From a virus, in IMG/VR virus record IMGVR_UViG_3300031784_000162, positions 1-28,025 of that record: 28,025 nt of DNA. One strand, written 5' to 3'. The position numbers and the translations under genes were made by a program. Each line of letters starts with the position of its first letter. The stretch's first letter is position 1. Below are positions 15,989 through 24,729 of this stretch, piece after piece. Under the pieces are notes generated by a model. The model saw only the letters and a program-made list of their open reading frames with translations, did not search any database and was not told the DNA's origin.

Positions 15989-18900
15989 TTATGCTCTTCT
16001 TGTACCAGCTAAAGAACCACCAAATCTTTGTTGATCTCTAATTACATCAAGAACCGCTCCATAAATCTTTGTATTTAAATTATTAGATAATTCAACATCT
16101 TGTTGTTTATAACTTGTATTATTGGCTCCCATTTGTATAGTACCATCTCTATTAACAGTTGTGTTAAAATTAAACGAATTAGAAGCATTGCTATTATTAA
16201 CAACATTTGAACTATTATTAGATACTGGAGACATTCCGCCAGATTGCATACCAACACCATATTTTTTAACAATGGGACTATTATATAATCCACCTTCCAT
16301 ATAACCTGGAATAGTATCAGATAAACGAGAACCGATTAAGCCACCAGTTTGACGACCAGTATATCCTGTAAAACCGCTAAAACCTGTTCTTACTATTTGA
16401 GGTCCAGTATATACTCCACTAGGATTTAATAACCCTTTATCCATAAATCCTCTTATGGAAGATGATTCTGCTGCTGATAAAGGTGCGCCAGTTTGCAATT
16501 TTGCTGATAAGTTCTGAGCTTTACCAGCTTGTACATTTGACATTTTATTGCTTATTCCTGCACCAATTCCAGCGGTTACAACTGCTGCCGCTAAACTTCC
16601 TATCATTTGCGCGGTTTGTTGTTTTCTTGCAAAATCTTTTCTTCTTTTTTCTTCTGCTTTTGCTCTTTGTTCATCTCTCAATTCACCATATAATTTGCTT
16701 TGTTCTAAACCATAAGTTGTCATACCAGATTCCATCGCAGCCAAATCTGTCAATTCAGCTTGGAACGAACCTCCAGAAGCAAAACGAGGAGCCATGCTAA
16801 AATTAAGCGTGTCAAGTGTTGCTGGCCCACCCATAGCCATAACTGCTCTTCTATTTAAAACGTATTCACCATTCTCAAGCAATGCTGGATATTTGTCTCC
16901 AGAACCAGTTCCAGAAACGTACATACCAGATTGAGCGCGAATAATACCACCTTTTTGTTTTCCTGCTGCGGCCTGAACTCCTGGAATATTCATTCCAAAA
17001 CTACCTAATAATTGATATACTCCCGCTCGCATCATTGTTGTGCTTATTTCATCAAGAAATTTAGCAGCAACACCCAATAGAGCATCTCCTAAATTATCAG
17101 ATTCGCGAATTGCAGCTTTAATACCATCGACAAGACCATCACCAAACATTCTTGGGATATCATTACCAAGTTTTCCCATCAATAATTTACCTTCATCATT
17201 TAAAGATGAAATTCCAGCTTTTAATTGAAAAGTAAAATCTCTTGCCTCATTAAGTCTTTTTAATTCTATATCATAAACTAATTCAGCCGTTCTAACATCT
17301 TCTTTATTTTGAATGCTCCTCTTTTCTAACAAACCATTTTCTTCATTAATTGTTTGAATAATTGCATTTCTATCCGCTGCATTTGAAAAAATTGTATCAG
17401 AAGATTCTACAAATTTCTTCAACTCTTCAAGTCTTTGTTCTGGAGTATATTCTCCAGTTGATAATTTTGTTTGTAAGTCTTGTAAAGATTTTAAACTCTG
17501 AGGAGCAACTTTCATTCTTAAAGACGCTGTATTTTGCAAAATTCTTTCATTTGCTTTTCTCATGTCAGCTTGATAAGAGCCGCTTATATCCAACATGCGT
17601 TCTTCTTTTTTAATTTTAACACTTTCAAATGGTCTTCCAAAAACATCCGATATTCTAGATCTTTCATTAATAAGAGCTTTTTGTCTTTCTATGGAAGCGT
17701 TTATTGAAATTTGATTTTTTTCAGATTCTAAAACATATTTATTAATAGAAGTTTCTATAGCATTTTTGATTGCAGTATAATTATCTATATCCGCAACTTG
17801 CTGATCACCAAGCGCTTTAGTTGTAGCATCAAATGCAGAAATTTTAGATATAAAAGATTCGAACTGGGTTAGTATAAACTGACCTTTATAATTTCCTGTT
17901 TTTCCTAATTCTCTTAATTGAGTAACAAGAACATCTATATCTTCACCAGAAACATTTCTACTTATTAACGCGTCTCTAAGTGTTTGTATTGCATTTTCTC
18001 TTTCTTTACTTGAAGTGCTTTTTCCTATTAAATCTATTGTCTCATATAATGCTTGATCTTTCAAATCACCTTTTTTTCCTTGCTGACCTAAAGAGAAAAT
18101 TCTTTTATAAAATTCTGAAGATCCTGAAGCTCCACCTTTTCCTAAAAATTGAGAAACAATTGCATCCATATCATAATTAGCAATTTTTCTTTCTCCGCTT
18201 ACTCCAGCAGCTTCACCAATATCAATCATGCCCTTACTAAAAAACTCTCCTAAATCAAATTCCATGTATGATTTAAAAATTCCTTCGGCAGCGTTAGATA
18301 TTGCAGAAGTTAAACTGCTAAAATTTTTATCTAAAATTTCAGAATATGAATCTATAGCATTTTGATTTTGCTCTAATTCATTACTTTTATCAAAACCAAG
18401 CGAATCTAATATGTTGTAATAAATTTGTTGTATTTTTAATCCGCTTAAAGACATCAATGATCCATAAGTTTCTAATAAATTTTCCCAAGTTGTTAGGAAA
18501 TTTTTACTAAAGCTATTGAACAATTCTGTTACAGTATCCCACACTTTTCCAAACACTTTAACAAATCCTTCTCCTAAAAATTTGAAACCATCTAAAACTG
18601 TATCAGTGAAATCTATAATAGCTTCTCCACTTTGTTGTTTAAATCTATCAAAAAAAGAAAGTTCTTTTCCACCTGTTCCAAGTTTTTCAGTTCCCGATAA
18701 TATATTTGTTGACAAAGCGGCTCTTCTATTCATGTCCGAAATAATTAAATCAAGTTCTTTCGTTGACTTTCCTTGAACCTTACCTAACAAATCACTAGAA
18801 CTTAAAGAGCTTAAAGCTGCTGCTAGATTTTTTTTAGCATCTTCTATAGAAGCTTTGTCACCAGATTCAGTGGCTTTAGTTAAATCATCTACACTTGCTT

Positions 18901-21900
18901 TATATGCTCCAATAGAATTAGCTTGTTTTTGAACTGTTTCGTTTATAGAATCTTTAAACTCACTTAAACTTAATTTTGCAGCTTTTGCAGCTTGCGTAAA
19001 AGCAAGCAAACCTCCAGCAGCAGCACCAACAACAGTTCCTAAACCTGGACCTAAAACAGTTGTTCCTAAAAATGCGCCTGTAGATATAGCGGAAACTCCA
19101 GTACTAGCAAAATTTTGTTTTACTCTTTCAGATTCACTTAATTCATATCTTTTTTTATCGCCATACGCAAATTGAGATCCTATCGCAGAAGTTATCTGCG
19201 GTAAAAGCATTGCTGTTACTGGATTTGCAAAAGCCCTACCTAGAGACGAGCCTATTTTTGTTAAAAAACCATTTTTTGGTTGATTTGTTGGAGTTGTTGT
19301 TTGAGCAATAACTGTTTGATTTTTACTTGCTGTATTTGAAGTTGCTTGGCTAAAAATTCCAATAGACTTTTTTATTTTAGACATTCCAGAGCCTATAGCC
19401 GTTTTAGCCTGTTGAGATCCCTTTTCCACTGTATCTGCAAACGCAGCAGCAAAAACGCCAACATAATCATAAGCATATTTTATTTTTTTAATTACATCTT
19501 TCGCTATCCTTTCTGATTCCGCTTGTAATTTATAAGGATCAAATCCAGATTGCGTATTTTGAGTTTGGCTTTGCGTTTGATTTCTCGACATTCTTCTTCT
19601 TGCTGATCTACTATTTGCAAAATTTGGAATAAATCCTTTGCTCATTAATCCAGCAGCTTTTTGTCCTCTCATTGAATCACTCAATGCATTTCCTAAACCA
19701 CCATGATCAGCAATTGCGGAACTAAATGTTGGCTGACTGCTGTTTCTAATGTGTGGGAAAGGCTTAGTATCAAAGATAGCTTTATTGCCGCTCATGCTTT
19801 CTTCTAAGCCCATTACTGCTTGCTTATAAGCAAAATTAGGAATAAATCCACTTGCAGAAGCCATCGCTAAAAACGCAGGATTCTTGACATAACTATTTAA
19901 TAAACTATTTGTTTCTGCTGACAATCCTTTTACAAGATCAGGACTATTCTTGACCATTTGAGAATAACTCACACCAGCTAAAGGACTAAAAAGTTTTTTA
20001 CCTAATTCTGAAGTTATTTGATTTTCATGGCCTACTTCATTAAAAGCAATAATTAATTCTTTTAGTTTTGCGGCTGCTGCGGGATTAGTCTTAGATAGTG
20101 TTTCATATTTTCTTGTCAATTCTCCAGTAATGCTTCCCGTTAAATTCTTTTTTGGGTAGCCTTTGTATTCTATACCTACACCAGCTTCTTTTAATGCAGC
20201 ATCTAATGCTGATTGTTTTTGATTTGTTCCTGGTTGCAATACATAACCTCTTATTAAATCGTCTTTTACATCTTGTTGAGAAACTAATTGCATCGCTTTA
20301 AATGCAAAATCCTCAAATAATGGAGCAAATATATTACTATCTCCTCTCTCATCCGCTCCTTCAGCAGCGCTTTTGAAATTGATTTGTCTAAAAGTTTCTG
20401 TATCACTTGCTTTAGATATTCCTAAAGCAGGTTGAATAGCATCAAAAGCAGGATTACCAAATTTTTTAAACCAAGGAATTCTTATTGCACTTGTAGGAGG
20501 AGCAAAATTAGGAATAAAACCTGAAAAGACGCTCAAATCACCAAATTTTTTTCTTCCAGCTCTAGCTACTTTATACATTGCATCTTTTTTATCTTCTAGT
20601 TCTTTATCACTCGCAGCAATATCTGACTGAGATAAAAATTGAATAGCTTTTGGATGCGCGTAATTGCCTTGTGAATCTATTTCTTGCCATAGACCTTTTT
20701 TAGCTTTTTTAGCTTTTAAAGTTTTATCTATTAAATCTTTTTCATCTATATATCTTAAATCAGGAACACCATAGCCTTTAGATATTAATCCTTCAGACAG
20801 GTCATTAGAAATAAAACTTAATCTATCATAAGCGGCTTTTCCTGTAGCATTAATAGCGGGAGCAAATTTTTCTGCTGTAGGATAGTATTTTAAAGCAAGT
20901 CCTTTAGCTGCTAAACCCCATCTTTGATTACTTTCAACAGCATCTACTTTTTCTAAACGAAAATCTCTAATTCTTTTTATTGTTGCATCTGCTGTAACAG
21001 TATCTCCATCTTTTACATCATATGGTCTAGCTGCGACATCTAAAATTTCAGCAAAATTAGGTATAAATCCACTATACATATATGGATCAACACCTGTTCT
21101 ATTTATAGCATTTTGTCTGTGTGCGCGACCAGCTTTTGATCCAGCAGGAGGATTAATAAAAGGTTGAGCAAAACCGGGAATATATTTTACATCTTCCGCA
21201 GTATTCATTACCCCACCAACAGGAGATGAAACAACTCTACCGGGAGTATATCCACCAGCTTGTGCGCCAACAACTTCAGCCATTCTAGTTGCATTTGGAA
21301 TATATCCACCTGCGCGAGTAACTTGCAATCCGCCAGATCCTTTTACTCTTACTCCCTGACTAGCTAATTGACTAGCAAGCTGTTTAGCAAGAGTCGATTG
21401 AGCTTGATATTCTGCTGTCTGCTGTCTGGCTATTTGAAGAAGCAATTGCGCTTGTGCGGCTTGATTACCCATTAGTCCAGCAAGAGCTTGTGAAGCTGGC
21501 CCTTGTTGCTGCATAATTTGCAAAATAGATTGTTCAATATTTTTTCTATTTTGTGTTTCAGTTGTTATGCCAGCAATTTGAGGCAAAGCTTGTCCAAGAT
21601 AAGTAAAAGAATTTTGTATTAATTTAAAAAGCGTAAAGAAAGCAGCAATAGCACCTGGGCCAGCTATTACATTACGAATACCTTTTAAAAAACCATTTGC
21701 AAAAGTAGAACCAACTCCTTCTCCTTCAAGAAGCTCATTTGCACTTTCGATAAAAGACTTTAATTGTTCAGTGCCATATTTAGCTAATGGCTCAAATGTT
21801 ACTTTACCAATATTATTTGCTAATTGTTGAGTTGAAGTCGCTGTTTGCTTTAATAGAGCATCAAGAGTTTGATTTAATTTTGCAGTTGCAACTTCAGCTT

Positions 21901-22948
21901 CATTTGTTGCTGATGCGCCTCTTTGTAAAGCACCAGCATATGTACCTTGCGATTTATTTAAATCATTAACAATTGCTTTTAAGATGTTAACTTGATAAAC
22001 ACCTGCTACTTGTTCTGATAATTGCGCTCTTTGAGCGTCAGCCAAACCTTTATAAGCTCCAGCAAAGTTTTGCAATATCTGTACAGCAGGTAAAATATTT
22101 CCTTGAATATCTCTAACGCCAATGTTGAAAGCTTCTAACTGATCTAAAGTTTCAGTACGTTGTAAACGAGTAAAAATTGTTTTTAATGCGTTACCAATTA
22201 CTGCTCCACCTCTTGCAGTGCTTTGTTGTGCAGAAGTTACCAATGCATTTAATTGATCAAGACTTACACCCGCTTCTTGAGCCGCTTGACCTGTACGAGA
22301 CAAAGCTTCAGCCAAATCACCAGCTCCTACTGCATAGTCTTGTTCAACTGCTACTAGTTTATTTAAAATTTGAGTCGTGGAAATTCCACTTGCCGCAAAT
22401 CCGTTTACAGTAGAGGTTAAAGCGTCAACAGCGCTTGCAGTGCTAATACCTGCCAATCTTGTTAATGTTAATGCGTCTTTTGTTCTTTGAAGCGTTTCTT
22501 CAGCCTTCAAACCTTGACGAGAAAATTCAAGAGCGGCTTGAGAGGCGTCATTAAAAGAAGAAGCTGTTAATTTAGTTACATTAAATAAATCAGAACTAAA
22601 TTTTTGTAACTGACTAGTAGTCAATCCAAATACACGATTAATATCTGCAAGATTTTTTTCTACTTCAATCGTAACATTAGCCAACTCCTTAAAACTACGA
22701 ATTACACCTCCAAGAACAGCGGTAGAAGCTCCGAATGCAATAACGCGAGCATTAGAAGCTGCGAGTGCGGCTTCAAAATCTTTAACATCACCCGTCATTC
22801 TTCCGAGAGGCTGAGAGAATGCGCGTTGATTAACTGTTAAATTAAGCTGATTATTCTGAGCAAATCTTTGATTATACGCTTGAACACCAGCTTGAATAGA
22901 AGCGGTTAATGCTGCTTGATTGGCTGCGACATTAATTTGAACTGCCAT
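15989..22948 (-). CDS. H: Tail tape measure protein with embedded nuclease-like cassettes
   Basis: A 2319-residue protein, the longest here. Residues about 95-310 form the TP901/PhageMin_Tail core (ADINRVFGLTTSQLQKFSSD, ALEFSRQGLKAEETLQRT, LAVEQDYAVGAGDLAEAL-like text). Hydrophobic stretches at about 424-460, 1285-1320 and 2112-2133 could insert into membranes. Residues 548-1111 are punctuated by GFIPNFA-type motifs that bracket a SNase-like domain and a second possible nuclease. A Gln/Thr/Ser-rich linker follows (1112-1140), then long helical segments, then a C-terminal pattern common in tape measures (YPALLENGEYVLNRRAV, about 2020-2036; Gly-rich turns GGLIGSRLSDTIPG). By family it sets tail length, scaffolds tube assembly and is ejected at infection. 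At about 1.5 A per residue the full length would give a tail near 350 nm, less if the cassettes are globular. Confidence 0.9.
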   Translation of the reverse strand: MAVQINVAANQAALTASIQAGVQAYNQRFAQNNQLNLTVNQRAFSQPLGRMTGDVKDFEAALAASNARVIAFGASTAVLGGVIRSFKELANVTIEVEKNLADINRVFGLTTSQLQKFSSDLFNVTKLTASSFNDASQAALEFSRQGLKAEETLQRTKDALTLTRLAGISTASAVDALTSTVNGFAASGISTTQILNKLVAVEQDYAVGAGDLAEALSRTGQAAQEAGVSLDQLNALVTSAQQSTARGGAVIGNALKTIFTRLQRTETLDQLEAFNIGVRDIQGNILPAVQILQNFAGAYKGLADAQRAQLSEQVAGVYQVNILKAIVNDLNKSQGTYAGALQRGASATNEAEVATAKLNQTLDALLKQTATSTQQLANNIGKVTFEPLAKYGTEQLKSFIESANELLEGEGVGSTFANGFLKGIRNVIAGPGAIAAFFTLFKLIQNSFTYLGQALPQIAGITTETQNRKNIEQSILQIMQQQGPASQALAGLMGNQAAQAQLLLQIARQQTAEYQAQSTLAKQLASQLASQGVRVKGSGGLQVTRAGGYIPNATRMAEVVGAQAGGYTPGRVVSSPVGGVMNTAEDVKYIPGFAQPFINPPAGSKAGRAHRQNAINRTGVDPYMYSGFIPNFAEILDVAARPYDVKDGDTVTADATIKRIRDFRLEKVDAVESNQRWGLAAKGLALKYYPTAEKFAPAINATGKAAYDRLSFISNDLSEGLISKGYGVPDLRYIDEKDLIDKTLKAKKAKKGLWQEIDSQGNYAHPKAIQFLSQSDIAASDKELEDKKDAMYKVARAGRKKFGDLSVFSGFIPNFAPPTSAIRIPWFKKFGNPAFDAIQPALGISKASDTETFRQINFKSAAEGADERGDSNIFAPLFEDFAFKAMQLVSQQDVKDDLIRGYVLQPGTNQKQSALDAALKEAGVGIEYKGYPKKNLTGSITGELTRKYETLSKTNPAAAAKLKELIIAFNEVGHENQITSELGKKLFSPLAGVSYSQMVKNSPDLVKGLSAETNSLLNSYVKNPAFLAMASASGFIPNFAYKQAVMGLEESMSGNKAIFDTKPFPHIRNSSQPTFSSAIADHGGLGNALSDSMRGQKAAGLMSKGFIPNFANSRSARRRMSRNQTQSQTQNTQSGFDPYKLQAESERIAKDVIKKIKYAYDYVGVFAAAFADTVEKGSQQAKTAIGSGMSKIKKSIGIFSQATSNTASKNQTVIAQTTTPTNQPKNGFLTKIGSSLGRAFANPVTAMLLPQITSAIGSQFAYGDKKRYELSESERVKQNFASTGVSAISTGAFLGTTVLGPGLGTVVGAAAGGLLAFTQAAKAAKLSLSEFKDSINETVQKQANSIGAYKASVDDLTKATESGDKASIEDAKKNLAAALSSLSSSDLLGKVQGKSTKELDLIISDMNRRAALSTNILSGTEKLGTGGKELSFFDRFKQQSGEAIIDFTDTVLDGFKFLGEGFVKVFGKVWDTVTELFNSFSKNFLTTWENLLETYGSLMSLSGLKIQQIYYNILDSLGFDKSNELEQNQNAIDSYSEILDKNFSSLTSAISNAAEGIFKSYMEFDLGEFFSKGMIDIGEAAGVSGERKIANYDMDAIVSQFLGKGGASGSSEFYKRIFSLGQQGKKGDLKDQALYETIDLIGKSTSSKERENAIQTLRDALISRNVSGEDIDVLVTQLRELGKTGNYKGQFILTQFESFISKISAFDATTKALGDQQVADIDNYTAIKNAIETSINKYVLESEKNQISINASIERQKALINERSRISDVFGRPFESVKIKKEERMLDISGSYQADMRKANERILQNTASLRMKVAPQSLKSLQDLQTKLSTGEYTPEQRLEELKKFVESSDTIFSNAADRNAIIQTINEENGLLEKRSIQNKEDVRTAELVYDIELKRLNEARDFTFQLKAGISSLNDEGKLLMGKLGNDIPRMFGDGLVDGIKAAIRESDNLGDALLGVAAKFLDEISTTMMRAGVYQLLGSFGMNIPGVQAAAGKQKGGIIRAQSGMYVSGTGSGDKYPALLENGEYVLNRRAVMAMGGPATLDTLNFSMAPRFASGGSFQAELTDLAAMESGMTTYGLEQSKLYGELRDEQRAKAEEKRRKDFARKQQTAQMIGSLAAAVVTAGIGAGISNKMSNVQAGKAQNLSAKLQTGAPLSAAESSSIRGFMDKGLLNPSGVYTGPQIVRTGFSGFTGYTGRQTGGLIGSRLSDTIPGYMEGGLYNSPIVKKYGVGMQSGGMSPVSNNSSNVVNNSNASNSFNFNTTVNRDGTIQMGANNTSYKQQDVELSNNLNTKIYGAVLDVIRDQQRFGGSLAGTRRA
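19853..20500 (-). other. Second cassette of the tape measure, possible PD-(D/E)XK nuclease
   Basis: Tape measure residues 817-1032, lying exactly between two GFIPNFA motifs. A helix with Glu879 (LFEDFAFKAMQLV) is followed by Asp916 in SALDAALKEAG and then GIEYKG (Glu927, Lys929). An acidic helix, an Asp and a hydrophobic strand ending in E-x-K about ten residues later is the usual outline of PD-(D/E)XK nucleases. The rest is mainly helical (ITGELTRKYETLSK, AAAKLKELIIAFNEVGHEN). Such motifs are short and degenerate, so this is suggestive only. It could equally be a structural helical domain. Confidence 0.35.
20687..21019 (-). other. SNase (staphylococcal nuclease)-like domain inside the tape measure protein
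   Basis: Tape measure residues 644-754. Compared with Staphylococcus thermonuclease, the order and spacing match: DVKDGDTV (Asp647, Asp649, Thr650; nuclease Asp19, Asp21, Thr22), FRLEKVDAVE (Arg664, Asp669, Glu672; nuclease Arg35, Asp40, Glu43 with identical +5 and +3 spacing), a helix RWGLAAKGLALKYY like YGPEASAFTKKM, AYDRLSFIS (Arg709; nuclease Arg87 in YGR), LISKGYG like LVRQGLA, and AKKAKKGLW like the closing helix. Calcium ligands and catalytic Arg/Glu are all present; Thr41 is replaced by Ala670. The fold call rests on reading the motif by eye. If active, it would cut DNA or RNA without sequence specificity, with calcium. Confidence 0.75.
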
Positions 22949-22976
22949 ATTTCTTATTTACACGTTAAATTATAGA

Positions 22977-23972
22977 TTATCCGAATAATTTCATCATGTC
23001 GTCCATGCTTAATGAACCACCTTTTTTCTTAGCCTCATCAGCTAAAGAAAGAGTTTTTTGACCTTTAGCTTTTATGCCTATATACTCAAGATCTTCTGAA
23101 GTTGCGCCAACAATAGAAGTTGCTTGATTTTCTTTGTTGTTTTTATTTTCTATGGCTTTTTTGGCATTTTCATTTGCATTAACATAATCAATAATCTTAT
23201 CAGGATCGTTTTTAATTTCTTGAGGCATTTTATCATTTTGTTGAAATATATTTCTAAAAAATCTAGCATAAATAAGCAATTTTACTTGATTATAAGTGAG
23301 TTCACATACTGATTTACCAAAAAATTCATTAGGATTTTCAGCAAAAGGCATGTATAAATTAAAAAAATCTTGCAAAACTAAATGTTGAATTGTGTTGTCA
23401 TTTATATTCTTATACACCTCAGAATATTGTTTTATAATGCATGTTAAAGTTTCTGAATCTATATCATCAAATTGATCTTCTTCAAAAGCAACTACAGATA
23501 ATTTTTTATCTTTATACAAGCATTTAAGAATATAAAAATCATTAACCCTCTCTTCAGCATAGCTTTCGGCAGTTCTATTAAAAAAAGCTGCTTTTGTATT
23601 TTTTAAATCGTATAATCGTTTTTGCGCCGACTCTATATCAGCATTTACTCTTAATATTTCTGATTTTAAATATAAAGTTTTTTTCTGCTTTTGAAAGTTT
23701 TCTATTAAATCTTCTTCTTGTTTAATTAAAGATTCTTGTCGATTAGTCCATTGTTTTTCTTCGATAAGACGCTTTAAAGTTTCGTCATTTGTTGGAACCC
23801 CTCTACTTTTCGCTTCGTCAAAATAATGATCGTAGATCTGATCGATATCGACCTGATCTTCTAAAGATAAGTGCTTTAAATAAAAAAGATTCTCTAAAAC
23901 TTTAATTTCAGAGAATCCATTTTTAATATCCCGAAAAGCTTTCTTGTATTTACTCTGTTGGGACTGTTCCAT
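22977..23972 (-). CDS. Tail assembly chaperone-like protein, second gene (331 aa)
   Basis: A 331-residue, charged, mostly helical protein placed immediately before the tape measure, where lambda has gpT. Residues about 85-130 form a coiled-coil-like stretch (LIENFQKQKKTLYLKSEILR). It is followed by KAAFFNRTAESYAEERVNDFYILKCL, broken here as AAFFNRTAESYAEERVN and DFYILKCLYKD, which parallels LFNHTADIKAQNRAILWYVL in the upstream gene. The C-terminus is Lys/Asn-rich and probably flexible. The ATG overlaps the upstream gene by 23 bases and has its own GGAG site 6 bases upstream, so it is made by independent or coupled initiation. By position it should help fold the tape measure and recruit tube subunits. 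The position argument is good; the sequence alone would not prove it. Confidence 0.58.
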   Translation of the reverse strand: MEQSQQSKYKKAFRDIKNGFSEIKVLENLFYLKHLSLEDQVDIDQIYDHYFDEAKSRGVPTNDETLKRLIEEKQWTNRQESLIKQEEDLIENFQKQKKTLYLKSEILRVNADIESAQKRLYDLKNTKAAFFNRTAESYAEERVNDFYILKCLYKDKKLSVVAFEEDQFDDIDSETLTCIIKQYSEVYKNINDNTIQHLVLQDFFNLYMPFAENPNEFFGKSVCELTYNQVKLLIYARFFRNIFQQNDKMPQEIKNDPDKIIDYVNANENAKKAIENKNNKENQATSIVGATSEDLEYIGIKAKGQKTLSLADEAKKKGGSLSMDDMMKLFG

Positions 23973-24729
23973 CTATTTCTCCAATGATTCTGTCGAACTC
24001 TTCCTTTTCGGTGTTGCTTGTAAAGAACCAATAACTAATGAGACTTGCTAATTTAGTATAGCATTTTTCGTAAATTTCATTCTTATTTTCTTCATAATCA
24101 AACATCGCTGCTTCTTTAGCTTCAAAAGTTTTACCTGGAAATAACCATTCAAATTCAGCATTTTTCTTACTATTATCCTTAAATTGAGTAAGATTAAGTA
24201 CATACCATAAAATAGCTCTGTTCTGAGCCTTAATATCAGCGGTATGATTAAAAAGAGTCATGTAACTAGTTTCTTTTTCAATCAGAGTCTTACGACGTTG
24301 AAGAATTTCAGAAGTTACAGACTCAATCTTCTTTTTATAATCTTCGTCTCTTTCTGATTCTGGCTTTAAATTAAGAATTGTAAGTCTACTTTGTAGATCT
24401 CCAATTTCTCCAGCAGCAGAAACCATGATCTTTGCATCAGCATCGCTAATCAAACCACCAGTGTCGCTATACTTATTCAATAACATTGCTTTTGTTAAGA
24501 TGCCATTTCTAATGCATCTACTCATTTCAATACTAAATTCCATGTCGGCTTCTTGCATTTGTTTTCTATTTGGCTGCAAAATATTTATTTCTACTGGAAT
24601 TTGCTTTTTTACCTTTTCCTTATAAGTGCGAGTAACTGATTCGCCTTGTTCGTTTGTCACCGTTTCAGTCTTGTCTTCTTCGACCTCGGCATTTTTAAAA
24701 ATATTGAAACTATACAGAGACTTTGACAT
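23950..24729 (-). CDS. Tail assembly chaperone-like protein, first gene (259 aa)
   Basis: A 259-residue, highly charged, helical protein, first gene of the minus-strand block. N-terminal residues 1-50 carry SLYSFNIFKNAEVEEDK and a beta-like IPVEINILQPNRKQMQEADM. Residues about 105-185 hold a helical hairpin (LQSRLTILNLKPESERDEDY, then ILQRRKTLIEKE) and the segment TLFNHTADIKAQNRAILWYV, which is repeated in looser form in the next gene. The position upstream of the tape measure fits lambda gpG. The relationship to the next gene looks like tandem duplication; I recall similar proteins in marine phages but cannot confirm it here. There is no good ribosome site; an AT-rich leader with TATAAATA lies just before the ATG. 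Confidence 0.55.
   Translation of the reverse strand: MSKSLYSFNIFKNAEVEEDKTETVTNEQGESVTRTYKEKVKKQIPVEINILQPNRKQMQEADMEFSIEMSRCIRNGILTKAMLLNKYSDTGGLISDADAKIMVSAAGEIGDLQSRLTILNLKPESERDEDYKKKIESVTSEILQRRKTLIEKETSYMTLFNHTADIKAQNRAILWYVLNLTQFKDNSKKNAEFEWLFPGKTFEAKEAAMFDYEENKNEIYEKCYTKLASLISYWFFTSNTEKEEFDRIIGEIDGTVPTE
23979..23982 (-). promoter_or_regulatory. Shine-Dalgarno site of the second chaperone-like gene
   Basis: GGAG lies 6 bases before the ATG at 23972, within the end of the first chaperone-like gene. It supports separate initiation of the second gene instead of a frameshift fusion. Confidence 0.6.

Larger units (their letters stand above)
19616..21307 (-). repeat. GFIPNFA peptide-motif repeat array in the tape measure protein
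   Basis: Four almost identical octapeptides (S/K)GFIPNFA occur at residues 626-633, 809-816, 1033-1040 and 1104-1111 (21050-21073, 20501-20524, 19829-19852 and 19616-19639). Three looser relatives precede them: GYIPNA at 548-553, GYTPG at 566-570 and KYIPGFA at 588-594. The codons differ between copies (GGA or GGT for Gly, CCT or CCA for Pro), so the conservation is at the protein level and not a recent DNA duplication. The motifs bracket separate domains of 175, 216 and 63 residues. Confidence 0.85.

Noticed and set aside
15552-22413. Several plus-strand frames of 60-112 codons opposite the tape measure and the 299-residue gene
   Set aside because: Low-complexity Leu/Phe/Tyr-rich translations typical of the antisense of AT-rich coding DNA; no domain or start signal.
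23950-23972. Programmed -1 frameshift joining the two chaperone-like genes as in lambda G/GT
   Set aside because: The second gene is in the +1/-2 frame, no good slippery heptamer is present, and a GGAG site with a proper ATG explains its translation.
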